This document shows, in pieces, positions 11,151-22,090 of a stretch of DNA of 64,000 nt (positions within the stretch are counted from its first letter, which is position 1; each line of letters starts with the position of its first letter). The position numbers were made by a program, and so were the translations under genes. The stretch lies in NCBI RefSeq assembly GCF_022539665.2, contig NC_081336.1:8594778-8658777 (forward strand), read 5' to 3'. The stretch is from Daphnia carinata (lineage: Eukaryota; Arthropoda; Branchiopoda; Diplostraca; Daphniidae). The notes below the pieces were generated by a model. That model ran no database searches, had not been told where the DNA came from, and worked only from the letters and a program-made list of their open reading frames with translations.

Positions 11151-12235
11151 TACTTAAAGTACCGTAGCTTTCCATTACTATGTGAACGGGCAATGAAACC
11201 CGTTCTAGAATGTACCTTGCAACTTATATGGGGAGCACTTAGATGTTAAGCACATCCACATTACTCCTTTGACGTTCCTCAAGGTGGGACCACTGAATGC
11301 TGTAAGAAAAATATCAAATATTAAGTAATCAAGTTGATTAGTTAAAGGTTTTTTACTTTACAGTTGGATTTCTATTGCTATGTTCAAGTTCAGGTGATGG
11401 ACTTGTCGATACAACAGCCACGTCACCCAGGATCGTAAGTGGAATATCATGCTCTTCCCTTTCTTGGTTTTCTTCTTGATTTTCTGTTTTCAAAGTATTC
11501 ACGCATAGCCACTTGATGAACGTATGCAAATTGCGAAGTGAAACGAGAAAAGATGTTTTAACGAAGCAACGCTGAATTTCAATCCTTTTATAGTCAGTTG
11601 AATTTCAATTGACGATGAGATTCAAATTCGATTTTAACAATTCCTTCTTGCAACTGGAAGTAAAACAAAAGCAAAGCGCTTTCGGCGCCAGTCACCTTCG
11701 GTGATTTCGCCGGTTACTGATTTTTAAATTTCTTTTACCTTGTTAATCCCGGGTTCTTACTGAACTTGACATTTCAGGATGGAAATCAAAGGGGGTGGAA
11801 AAATCGGTCTGAAGGTTGTGTTCCCATCGATGAAGGGCAGTTTTATCTGATTCCTTAAATATTTTCTCCCAACCTGAAGTTTTCTTTTTGCATTTCAATT
11901 GCGTTCACCAGACTTGGTTAATGAATTCGTTTTCTTACTCCAATTAGGGAGCTTTAAAATTTACATTTTTGAGTCTCGTAGACAGGAACTTCAGTTCACT
12001 TTCATGGCTATTGTTATTTTCAGGTGCGTGACCATGAACAAAGTTCATTCCTCTTCTTGTTGTTACTGATTTTAGGTAAGCGCTGACAGACTACTTGTTC
12101 GTTGTTGATTGTGTTATGGCACTCATTTAAGTGGATGGGGTCGAGCTCGTATCCAGTTTGACCGGTAATCCCCGTCTATGTTCTATCCACATGCGAATTC
12201 ACAGCTTCTACTCGAAATGTAATTGTAACAATGGG
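11151..12235. other. Spacer upstream of R&R-protease A
   Basis: No supported gene. At 12034-12075 it holds an exon-like segment bounded by TTTTCAG and GTAAG. This segment recurs upstream of each R&R-protease gene. Confidence 0.45.
12034..12075 (+). pseudogene. Orphan exon-like segment, copy A
   Basis: ATGAACAAAGTTCATTCC preceded by a TTTTCAG acceptor (through a short spacer) and followed by a GTAAGCGCTGAC donor. The frame closes with TGA before the donor. Equivalent segments lie at 15879, 19947 and 23913, each about 350 bases upstream of the first coding exon of the next gene. It could be a decayed signal-peptide exon or a 5' UTR exon. Confidence 0.4.
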
Positions 12236-12242
12236 TGTGGTC
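12236..12242 (+). promoter_or_regulatory. Conserved TGTGGTC motif, gene A
   Basis: GGGTGTGGTCAT is kept about 70 bases upstream of the TATA box in all four R&R-protease genes. TGTGGTC fits the Runx/Lozenge consensus TGYGGTY. Binding is inferred from sequence only. Confidence 0.35.
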
Positions 12243-12308
12243 ATTAAAGATAAAAATAAAAAGAGCAGACATTTACCATACCTGACACGTCTTCCCCCTG
12301 TGTTTGAC

Positions 12309-12316
12309 TATAAAAG
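12309..12316 (+). promoter_or_regulatory. TATA box, R&R-protease A
   Basis: TATAAAAG lies 73 bases upstream of the ATG. A conserved ACATCGTCTTC about 28 bases downstream is a probable start region shared by all four copies. Confidence 0.65.
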
Positions 12317-12381
12317 AGCCATCAGCAAACAGCTGGACATCGTCTTCGTCAAGTCTTCACGGCCGGAGTTGCGACCTTCAA

Positions 12382-14094
12382 ATGGAATCAGCGGTAAATT
12401 TTCCATTTTACTAGTTTTTGAAGTAAACGCTAAGTTTAAAAAAAAAATAAAATGTGATCGGTCTTACTGTTAGGCTACATACCTTTTGCTGCTGTTGGCA
12501 GTGGCCAACGTTCAAGCGGCAAGTATCCAATACCCGGCCTTGCCTTCCATTAACTCGCGTTCACAACCCCTGCAACAATGGAACAGTAAAGATGATCAAG
12601 GGCGAACAAACTTCGGCTATGCCTATTACGACCAGGCAGCCTCTAACGTTCGTAACGCCAATGGTTACATGATTGGCTCTTGGAGTTACCTGAACCCGGA
12701 AGGTACGCAGGTTCGTGCTTCCTACACAGCTGACGACAAAGGCTTCAACGTGCTCTTCAGCAATGATGGCGTTGCTGCCAGTCCGGTAGCGTACGCGGCT
12801 GTCGAAGAAGAGGTCCCTGTTCTTTCCGCTCCTGTTGATACTCCAGTAGCGTACACCCCTGTTGAAAACTTCCCTGCGAGTTTCAGGAATGGTGGAGATC
12901 AACCTGCTATTGCTGATGATTCTCTCTGTTTAAGCAATGAACTCCGTGCAATGTCCCGAATGGATAGTTTAAATGCCACTTCTAGAATGACAGCCAGTGA
13001 GGAAGCCACTCCGAATCAATACCCGTTCTTGGTAAATTGTCATCTATTTTATAGCACGTAAGATGAATCAGTGGTTGATATTTAAATTAAAATACCTAAT
13101 CGCTAGGTGGCCCTTGCCTCCGGTGATGAGGAAGAGGGAAACCTCGACACTTCTTGCGGCGGATCTTTGATTACTCCGACCAAAATCTTGACGGCTGCCC
13201 ACTGCATTACTAAAGAGAAAACGGAAACGTTAGCAAAAATTAAATTACGTGCAGAACTTGAGAACTAAACAATATTGTTTTCTATTATCTAGCTTAATTA
13301 CGCATGCCATCCATGTGAGATTCGGAATGCACACGATTAATCCAACAGCCAGTGACTCCCAAGATAAAAGAAACGTCGTAGACATGAAAATTCACGAAGA
13401 GTATAACGGCGAGACTCTTGTAAGTCATTCTGGTGTATCTGCTTAATTCATTTGAAGCATCGAATCAAACTTTTTATTTGGTTTTCAAATATTTGACTTC
13501 AAAAATTTCTGTAGGAGAACGACATCGCCATTTTGACCCTGGATTCGCCTGTGGAATATACGGACAATATCCAGCCCATTTGCTTGTCGCCAACGTGTTT
13601 GGTTACTGACGGATTGGAAGCGATTGGAATGGGATGGGGATACATCAAATCTGGAGGGCCAGATTCAGAATATCTACGACACGCTGTCCTTCCAGTTGTT
13701 GGCAACAAAGAATGCCAGGAAATCTACGGAGATAAAGATGATATTCGTGACACTATGCTTTGCGCTTATGGAGGTGCAAAAGACACTTGTCAGGTAAATA
13801 CTCGACTTAACCCTGCGCAATATATCTTCGACTAGTTCTGAACAAACTTGTTTGGTAACAGGGTGACAGCGGGGGCCCTCTGGTAGTCGACTATGGCGAA
13901 TCAAAGTCAGAATGTCGTTTCGTGCAAATTGGTGTTGTCAACTACGGCGATGGTATACTTTAAATTAAAAATATTAAATTAACGTACCATGTTGACATGC
14001 TTCGATTGCACTCCTAGAATGCGGCGTGACGGAAAATCCAGGAGTTTACGCCAGAGTTGGGGCATACTTGGATTGGATAGCAGCAAATATGTAA
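12382..14094 (+). CDS. R&R cuticle domain-trypsin fusion (copy A)
   Basis: Exons 12382-12393, 12474-13031, 13107-13228, 13293-13419, 13515-13793, 13862-13952 and 14018-14094 give 421 residues. A signal peptide (about 1-19) starts in a 12-base exon. A Rebers-Riddiford chitin-binding domain follows at about 51-99: FGYAYYDQ, then GSWSYLNPEGTQV, then SYTADDKGF. A Val/Pro/Ala-rich linker leads to propeptide Cys156 and a likely activation site at R175 before MTASEEA. The S1A domain keeps His222 (LTAAHC), Asp276 (ENDIAIL) and Ser369 (GDSGGP), with Asp363 at the 189 position, so trypsin specificity is expected. The R&R motif binds chitin in cuticle proteins, so I infer a secreted, cuticle- or peritrophic-anchored trypsin. 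The start is set by the TATA box and by the spliced signal peptide. Confidence 0.9.
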
Positions 14095-16097
14095 AACTGT
14101 TGAAACCCTACAAGATTTTCAACACCTCCAGTCCCGACCTCGATATGATAAAAGGATGCCTCTTATTTGACATTTTTAGCTTCTAGGGCATAAAATAAAT
14201 TCGATAAACAACAAACGTCTACGAGTCGTGAGATGTTCAACGTCGCGGGGCAAAAGGTTATCTTCAAATATTATGTTATTTAATATTTACCTCCCATGGA
14301 ATCATCTTATTTTCCACGATCTCTATTAATTCTTCACTCTACAAAATTCGAATTCTTGCTTTTATATTTGCTCACAGTTTGGAAAGAGTGAGTTTACTCG
14401 ACTGTCTTTTTATAGAAATTACAAAGAGCGATGGTTTAAAATGGTGGAGATTTTGTACCCATCCTTTACACCGTTTCCCACGTTGCCCACACTCTAAAGC
14501 TCAGTTGCCAATTTAAAAAATTCAGAAACATTCAATAAACGATTCGACAAAGAAATATGTTATTCTGAAAGTGTTTTAATTTTTGTACATTTAAAAAAAG
14601 AAAAAGGCGAAGTACTTGAACTGCTAATATTATACAATTTATAACAATTAGTTTATCGATTTTTAATAGTGTTTCCGTTCGACACATAGTGAGTACCCGC
14701 CTAGATTTTGGGTGGTGCCTCCATTGTTTAGACTAGTCGTAGTTACGAAACGATACGAGTTCTTTGAGGAGCTTGGTGTAGTTTGAAGTCCTTTCAAGTG
14801 TTTTCAAGTAGAAATAATCTGTGATTTGATCCACGATAACACGAATAAACCTGAAGATGCCAAAACTAGAATAGAAATTAGTGAATGTGAAATCAAACAA
14901 TAACATGGATCTAAATCGACTGACAATGAAAAAAGTGTTGAACCCAGTGATTCCTCATCGTAATGCAACCGCGATATTTGCCTGGTAATTATTTTACTTT
15001 TAACACTTTCAGTAAGACCCTCGTTAAGATGTCAAATCGTTTTTCTAGACTCACTTTGTAAGCCAAGATGGCGCCGGTCAGTTCTTTGTGTCCTATTTTA
15101 TGCAGTCTGTTGAATGACTGACGTAACTAGTTTTTCATCGTGCATGCAAGTCCTCGTCTCATTTATTTTACCTTAGTTTTTTTTTTCGAGGTAAAAATTC
15201 GTGTTAATGATTGGTCAAGTCTGAATCGCTTTTCGGTTTCAATATCGTAATTTTGCCTTAAATAATTTTGATAGTCTATTAAAATGGCTGCTGGCAATGT
15301 TATCTTGGCCTGTGTTGAGATACCTGAAATCTTGAAGTTTTGGGTAATGCATGTTTATTTGTCATGGTAATTTTTGAACAACTTCCCGTTAGATCTAATG
15401 CACATCCGTTTGTTTTACGTTTTCTAAGAATTCACATTCCCATTAAAATTTATGTAGTTAAAGAATTTGAGAAGTTCAGTTACTGTACAACGGCTCACGG
15501 TAAACAAATTCTAGGGAAAAAATATTTTCATTCAATCACGAAAATATATTTATTTAAAAAGCTTTTGAAGCTTCGTAGCATCCACCGTTGATTACTTGTT
15601 AGTATTATGGTTACCAAAATCTTGATGCAAACTTTTCATACCGTTGTGATAATGATCTATTCAAAGAGACGAGGAAAATTGCCCCTTTTTGTGCGAGTTT
15701 TAGTTTTTAATGCGTGTCATTAAAATTAAATAGGAGTACATTACAGATCATACGGAGATCAGCTGAGCAATGGTATAAAATCATAATTTTGAATACGCAA
15801 GTTAATTATCAATAAACATTCGTCCAATTCATGGCAGGTACTCGTACGCATTTTTATTTTCAGTTAATTTGCGTGATCATGAACAAAGATTCATTTTCTA
15901 CAGCGTTTGCTGGTTTTATAAGGTAAGCGTTGACAAGTTACGTGCTTCTTGTTCATTGTTTTTTGTTGTTTGCAGCATTCCTTAAAATGGATCGAATGGA
16001 GATTGCAACCAGTTTATACGGGATTCCCCGTTCATGTTCAGTGCTAACCCTACCAAATGAATTTTTTTACCCTTCAAGTTGTTGAAGTGAATTCGGG
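14095..16097. other. Spacer between copies A and B
   Basis: No intact gene. It has a 3' UTR with AATAAA-like signals near 14190. The rest matches parts of the other inter-copy spacers, for example TCTATTAAAATGGCT near 15276, also near 19423 and 23190. It therefore belongs to the duplicated unit. Confidence 0.5.
15879..15922 (+). pseudogene. Orphan exon-like segment, copy B
   Basis: ATGAACAAAGATTCATTTTC, open through to the GTAAGCGTTGACAAG donor, with TTTTCAG just upstream. Equivalent to the segment at 12034. Confidence 0.4.
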
Positions 16098-16104
16098 TGT
16101 GGTC
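16098..16104 (+). promoter_or_regulatory. Conserved TGTGGTC motif, gene B
   Basis: The conserved TGTGGTC inside GGGTGTGGTCAT, 65 bases upstream of the TATA box. Confidence 0.35.
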
Positions 16105-16168
16105 ATTAAAGACAAAGATGGAAAGAGAAGCAGCCTACCGGTTGCCACGTCTTCCGTCCGCCTTAGAG

Positions 16169-16176
16169 TATAAAAG
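16169..16176 (+). promoter_or_regulatory. TATA box, R&R-protease B
   Basis: TATAAAAG, 74 bases upstream of the ATG, followed by the shared ACATCGTCTTC start-region motif. Confidence 0.65.
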
Positions 16177-16242
16177 AACCCACCATGTAACAATTGGACA
16201 TCGTCTTCGTCGAGTCGTCAAGCACCGAGTTACGAGCATTAA

Positions 16243-18320
16243 ATGGGATCTCCGGTAAATTTTGCACTTTAATAATATATATATTTAACATAAATTTTGT
16301 TATCTAAAAATTCAATGTGACCGGTTTTACTATTAGGCTGCATACCTTTTGCTGCTGTTGGCAGTGGCCAACGTTCAAGCGGCAAGTATCCAATACCCGG
16401 CCTTGCTTTCTATTAACTCACGTACACAACCCGTACAACAATGGAACAATAAAGACGATCAAGGGCGAATAAACTTCGGCTATGCCTATTACGGCCAGGC
16501 AGCTTCAAACGTTCTTAATGCCAATGGTGATATGATTGGCTCATGGAGTTACCTGAACCCGGAAGGTACGCAGGTTCATGCTTCCTACACAGCTGACAAC
16601 AAAGGCTTCAACGTGCTCTTCAACAACGGCGCTCCTATTGACACTCCGGTGGCATACGCGCCTGTCGAACATGTCCCTGTCTTTGCCGCTCCTGTGGAAA
16701 CTCCGGTTGCATACGCGCCTGTCGAAGATGTCCCTGTCATTGCCGCTCCTGTTGAAACTCCGGTTGCATACGCGCCTGTCGAAGATGTCGCTGTGTTTGC
16801 AGCTCCTGTGGAAACTCCGGTGGCATACACGCCTGTCGAAGATGTCCCTTTCATTGCCGCTCCTGTTGAAGATGTCCCTGTCTTTGCAACTCCTGTGGAA
16901 ACTCCGGTGGCATACGCGCCTGTCGAAGATGTCCCTTTCATTGCCGCTCCTGTTGATACTCCGGTGGCATACGTGCCTGTCGAAGATGCCCCTGCTCCTG
17001 TTGCCAGTCCAGTAGCGTACGCGTCCTTCCCTGTTGAAGAAGTCCCTGTTTATCCCAAAGATGATGACGAAGAACCCGAAACGATTCAACCTGAAAAGGT
17101 TCAACCTGCAATTGGGGATCGTTCTCTCTGTGAAAGCAACGAACTCCGTGCCTTGTCTCGAATGGACAGGTCAAATACCACGTCAAATTCCACATTTAAA
17201 ATGACAGAGAGTGAAGAAGCCACGGCGAATCAATATCCATTCTTGGTAAATTGTTATCTATTTTTTCGTGTGTGTTTGTAAAATTAATTTATACTTAATA
17301 TTTTGAATTGAAATACTTGATTGAAAGGTGGCGCTTGTTTACGGAGATGAGGAAAACGAAAACCTCAATCCGTTTTGTGGCGGATCTTTGATTGCTCCAA
17401 CCAAAATTCTAACGGCTGCCCACTGCATCACTGAGGAAAAAACGGAAACGTTAGAAAAGTTTAATCGTATTTATAACGTGCGCTATATTAACAGTTTTTT
17501 TTTATTACTTATTTTTCTATCTTATAGCTTAATGAAAGATGCTTTCCATGTCAGACTTGGAGTGCACACGATTACCAAAACATCGAGTGACTCCAAGTTA
17601 AATAGAAAAGTCGTGAACATGAAAATTCACGAAAACTATCTCGCCAAGACATTTGTAAGTCGTAATTCAATTGAATCAAACTAATTTTGTTTTGGCTTTT
17701 GATTGTTGTACTTCACCAATTTCTATCTGTAGGAGAACGACATCGCCATTTTGACACTGGACTCGCCTGTGGAATATACGGAAGCTATTCAACCCATTTG
17801 CTTGTCGCCGTCGTGCTTGAATACTGACGAAATACAAGCCATTGGCATGGGTTGGGGACACATCCAACATGGTGGTCCACTTTCAGAATATGTACGACAC
17901 GCCGTGCTTCCAGTTGTGAGCAATGCAAAGTGCCAGGAAACCTACGGGGAGAAAGATGATATTATTGACTCTTTACTTTGCGCTTATGGAGGTGATCTAG
18001 ACACTTGCCAGGTAGATTCTCGGCTCAACCCTCCTCAAAAATATATTGATCTAATTTTAAGTATACTGGATTGTTTTTAACTGTACTAGGGTGACAGCGG
18101 CGGTCCTCTAGTATCAGATTATGGCTCATCGGTGGAAAATTGCCGTTTCGTGCAGATTGGCGTCGTCAGCTATGGCCAAGGTATACTTTAAATTTAAAAC
18201 ATTAAAACGTACCAATCTCGACATGTTTCGATTGCTGTACTAGAATGCGGCGCAACGATATTTCCAGGAGTTTACACTAGGGTTAGTTCATTCTTGGAGT
18301 GGATATCAGAAAATATGTAA
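16243..18320 (+). CDS. R&R cuticle domain-trypsin fusion (copy B, long linker)
   Basis: Exons 16243-16254, 16337-17245, 17328-17449, 17528-17654, 17733-18011, 18090-18180 and 18244-18320 give 538 residues, the longest of the four copies. After the signal peptide the R&R domain reads FGYAYYGQ, then GSWSYLNPEGTQV, then SYTADNKGF. The linker contains about six copies of a 19-residue repeat (APVETPVAYAPVEDVPV), typical of elastic or extended cuticle-protein linkers. A propeptide Cys lies in SLCESNELR and the activation site is a Lys before MTESEEA. The protease keeps His339, Asp393, Ser486 and Asp480 (189 position). Exons 3-7 have the same lengths as in copies A, C and D (122, 127, 279, 91, 77). 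The linker repeat is out of phase with no exon border, so its expansion does not disturb splicing. Confidence 0.9.
16650..17000 (+). repeat. 57-bp coding repeat in the linker of copy B
   Basis: Tandem units of 57 bases encode variants of AAPVETPVAYAPVEDVPVI, with one short unit of about 30 bases (AAPVEDVPVF). Copies A, C and D have one to three degenerate units at the same place. The units differ at few positions, so the array is probably young and may vary in number. Confidence 0.8.
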
Positions 18321-20167
18321 AGCTGTTGAAACCCCATAATGCTTTCATCTTGTCCAATCCCGACTCCGAAAATGACAAAAGGACGCGATTTTGTTCACAT
18401 TCATAGCTTCCAGGTCACGAACAGAAATCAAACAATAGCGAAGCGTAATGCGTTCGTTGTCGCGGTGTAAAAGTTTATTTTTAAGTGTTATTTTTATTCG
18501 ATATTTACCTCCCGTGGTATCACGTCATTTTCCACGTTCGCCAATACTTCTTAAATCCATACGGTTCACAGCTTGGCAGGAAGGCTTTCTCTACAATTTG
18601 TTGGTTTCTTTCTAGAAGTTTCAGAACGGTATGTAAGGGAACTGATTTTGTCCACCTAAATGCTTCATTGTTTCCCATGGTTACCACATTTTAAAGCTGT
18701 ATTGCCAATATCTGAATCCTTTAAATATTCAAATAAATGGTTTAGTAAAAAACTGTGACCTTTTTTTTTATTGTGTATCAATGAAAGAAAAAAGAAATTC
18801 ATGTTATTTTTAATTACAACAAATTTTACATGCTTGATAACTTTATTTATCGATATATGACAAAGTCTTTCCGTTGGACACGTGGTGAATTGGCGCGACA
18901 AATCCGGTATTGTTTCTTTCGCAGTCTGCACTTGCTGAAGTAACGACACCAAGTAGGTCATTTGTGCTTCCCAATATTGCTAAAAAGCTTTTTCGAGTGT
19001 TTTCGGTTAGAAAAAGACTCCTAATTGTTTGTTCCTCGAGATCGTGAACATGCATAAAAAGTCGGTAAGAATTGAAAAGAAATTTATTTTCACGTAACTT
19101 TAAAGGAATTAATGGCTTTACTCCAACATTTCATAGTTATCAGTCACCCATTTTATTTACTGTTACTTTTGGCATTTGAAAAACGAATTTTGAGTAAATT
19201 GCTAAACTACCTTAAAAGTAATGAAGGAAACTTTCTTCAACAGCTTGTAACGCTCGTGGTACGTTTACACTTACCATATTTCCTACAGATATGTTTGGCT
19301 TGCCACATTTCTAAAGTAATTGTATCCTGAATGTTTGTGTTGGTTATCGCAATAATCGTCACTGTGTCCAGTCCCTAAATCTCTTTGTCGTTTAATTTTT
19401 AAAATTTCTCGGAGCCAGGAGTCTATTAAAATGGCTATTTCAGATAGTTAAGTTTTACCTAGGCCTATGTCGGATATTCGCAGTCCAGCATCCGCCATTT
19501 TGAATCTGTTTTCTCAAACCGCGGAAATCTAAGTGAAATTTTGTAGTCCTCAAAAGAATTGCCAAGTTTCGTTTATAGTTATACAACACATAGCCCTTTA
19601 GGTCACCAATCGATAGCTAATTTTAAAGTTTTTAATAGTGTCTATCAGCAAAGAGACATCTAGTGTTAACTAATCAGAAGTGTTCTGGTTACCAAAGTGT
19701 TTCAGCAAAATAATCGTGAAAAATACATGTAATGCAAGTCACGGTGAGTATAGTCATAGGCATATTAAGTAGATATGTGTATCATTAAACTTGAAAAGGA
19801 ATGATTATGGATAACACCAAATCAGCTGGGCAAATGGTATAGAATCGAAATTTTTAAAATACGCCAAATATATTTTGGATTTTTATTTCTGCGATGTCCA
19901 GCTGGCCATCTAATTTCCTTTTTATTTTCAGACCAGTTATATGACCATGAACAAATTTCATTCCTTCCTGCGGTTGTTCATCATTGAAGGTAAGCGTTGA
20001 CAAGTTACGTGCTTCTTGTTGGTTGCTCCTGATTGATTCTGGAATTTATTGATATGGATAAGACGGAGTTGGCATCCAGTTTGAGCGGTATTCCCCGTTG
20101 ATGTTCATGCGATCACATGCAAATTCACTGCTTCTACCAAAAATGTCATTGCTATAATGAATTCGGG
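18321..20167. other. Spacer between copies B and C
   Basis: No intact gene. It closely matches the spacer after copy C over long stretches. An example is the pair at 18490-18660 and 22270-22460, both with the TCACGTCATTTTCCACGTTC segment. Copies B and C are therefore a recent duplication that included the downstream spacer. Confidence 0.55.
19947..19989 (+). pseudogene. Orphan exon-like segment, copy C
   Basis: ATGAACAAATTTCATTCC, open to the donor and able to encode a short hydrophobic leader (MNKFHSFLRLFIIE). Its phase (43 bases) does not fit exon 2 of gene C, so it is not an alternative first exon for that gene. Confidence 0.4.
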
Positions 20168-20174
20168 TGTGGTC
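20168..20174 (+). promoter_or_regulatory. Conserved TGTGGTC motif, gene C
   Basis: The conserved TGTGGTC inside GGGTGTGGTCAT, 65 bases upstream of the TATA box. Confidence 0.35.
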
Positions 20175-20238
20175 ATAGACGACAAATATAGGAAGAGCAA
20201 CAACCTGCCGGTTGCCACGTCTTCATTCTGTCTCTGCG

Positions 20239-20246
20239 TATAAAAG
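20239..20246 (+). promoter_or_regulatory. TATA box, R&R-protease C
   Basis: TATAAAAG, 74 bases upstream of the ATG. Confidence 0.65.
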
Positions 20247-20312
20247 AGCCCATCATTACACAATTTGACATCGTCTTCAACGTTTCGTCAAGCAACGCGT
20301 CGCGACCATCAA

Positions 20313-22090
20313 ATGGACTCTTCGGTAAATTTCACACTTTAATAGTAATTAAATTAAACGGTCATTGTTCTAAAAATTAAATATGATTGTTTATACTGTT
20401 AGGCTTCATACCTTTTGCTGCTGTTGGCAGTGGCCAACGTTCAAGCGGCAAGTATCCAATACCCGGCCTTGCCTTCCATTAACTCGCGTTCACAACCCCT
20501 GCAACAATGGAACATTAAAGACGATCAAGGCCGAACAAACTTCGGCTATGCCTATTACGGCCAGGCAGCCTCAAACGTTCGTAACGCCAATGGCCACATG
20601 ATTGGCTCTTGGAGTTACCTGAACCCGGAAGGTTCGCAGGTTCTTGCTTCCTACACAGCTGACGACAAAGGCTTCAACGTGCTCTTCAACGATGGCGCAC
20701 TTGTTGTCTCTCCTGCTGCCAGTCCGGTAGCGTATGCGGCCGTCGAAAATGTCCCTGTCATTGCCGCTCCTGTGGCATACGCGCCTGTCGAAGATGCCCC
20801 TGCACCTTACGCTCCTGCTGCCAGCCCAGTAGCGTACGCGTCCTTCCCTGTTGAAAAGGTCGCTGCTCTTCCCAGAAATGACGAAGTTCAACCTGCTATT
20901 GCCGATGATTCTCGCTGTTTAAGCAACGAACTCCGTGCCATGGCTCGAATGGACAGGTCAAATGCAACGTCGTCAAATGCCACGTTTAGAATGACAGCAA
21001 GTGAAGAAGCCACTCCGTATCAATATCCATTCTTGGTATGTAAGCATTCCTTTTTTTCCTATTTGTGTAAAATTTATTTATACTTGATATTTTGAATCGA
21101 AATAATCGATTAATAGGTGTCGCTTTCTATGGGAAGTGAGGAAAGCGAAGACTTGGACTCATTTTGTGGCGGATCTTTGATTGCTCCGACCAAAATTCTA
21201 ACTGCTTCACACTGTATCACTAAAAAAGACACGGAAATGTTAGAAAAGTTTTATTGTATTTATAACGTGTGCTATAATTTTGTTTTCTATGTTATAGCTT
21301 AACTACAGATGCTATCCACGTCAGACTGGGTGTGCACACGATTGCCCCAACTTCGAGTGATTCCCAGGCTATAAGAAACGTCGTGGGAATGAAGATTCAC
21401 GAAGAGTATAACGCCAAGACACTTGTAAGTTTTGAATTAAAATTGAATCAAACTTAATTTGTTTTTGCTTTTAAATATTGAACTCCAACAATTTCTTTCT
21501 GTAGGAGAATGACATCGCCATTTTGACACTGGACTCGCCTGTAGAATATACGGAAACTATTCAACCCATTTGCTTGTCGCCGGCTTGCTTGAATACTGAC
21601 GATATGCAAACCATTGGCATGGGATGGGGAGACATCAAAGATGGAGGCCCAGGTTCAGAGAAAGTATTACACGCCGTGCTTCCAGTTGTGAGCAATGCAC
21701 AGTGCCAGGAAACCTACGGGGAGAAAGATGATATTCGTGAGAATATGCTTTGCGCTTATGGAGTAGAAAAAGACACTTGTCAGGTAAATCCTCGATTTAA
21801 CCCTACTCAAAAATATATTTATCTTATTCTGAAAATACTGGATTGGTTTTAACTGTAATAGGGTGACAGCGGCGGCCCTCTGGTAGCAGATTATGGCGCA
21901 TCGGTGGAAAGTTGCCGTTTCGTGCAGGTTGGAGTCGTTAACTATGGCCAAGGTATGCTTTAAATAAAAAATATTCAATGTACCATATTGACGTGCTTCG
22001 ATTGCTTAACTAGAATGCGGTGTAACCGAGTATCCAGGAATTTATGCGAGGGTTAGTTCATACTTGGACTGGATAGCAGCAAACATGTAA
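20313..22090 (+). CDS. R&R cuticle domain-trypsin fusion (copy C)
   Basis: Exons 20313-20324, 20403-21035, 21117-21238, 21298-21424, 21505-21783, 21862-21952 and 22014-22090 give 446 residues. The order is signal peptide, R&R domain (FGYAYYGQ, then SYTADDKGF), an Ala/Pro/Val linker, propeptide Cys in SRCLSNELR, activation Arg before MTASEEA, and the S1A domain. The His247 box reads LTASHC instead of LTAAHC. Asp301 and Ser394 are intact and Asp388 sits at the 189 position. The protease part is closest to copy B, in line with the shared downstream spacer. Nothing suggests inactivation. Confidence 0.9.

Noticed and set aside
16541-17104. A 187-codon minus-strand frame and two other long frames across the copy B linker
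   Set aside because: They mirror the 57-bp coding repeat of the plus-strand gene, which has a length divisible by three and so stays open in other frames. They lack any signal or domain.
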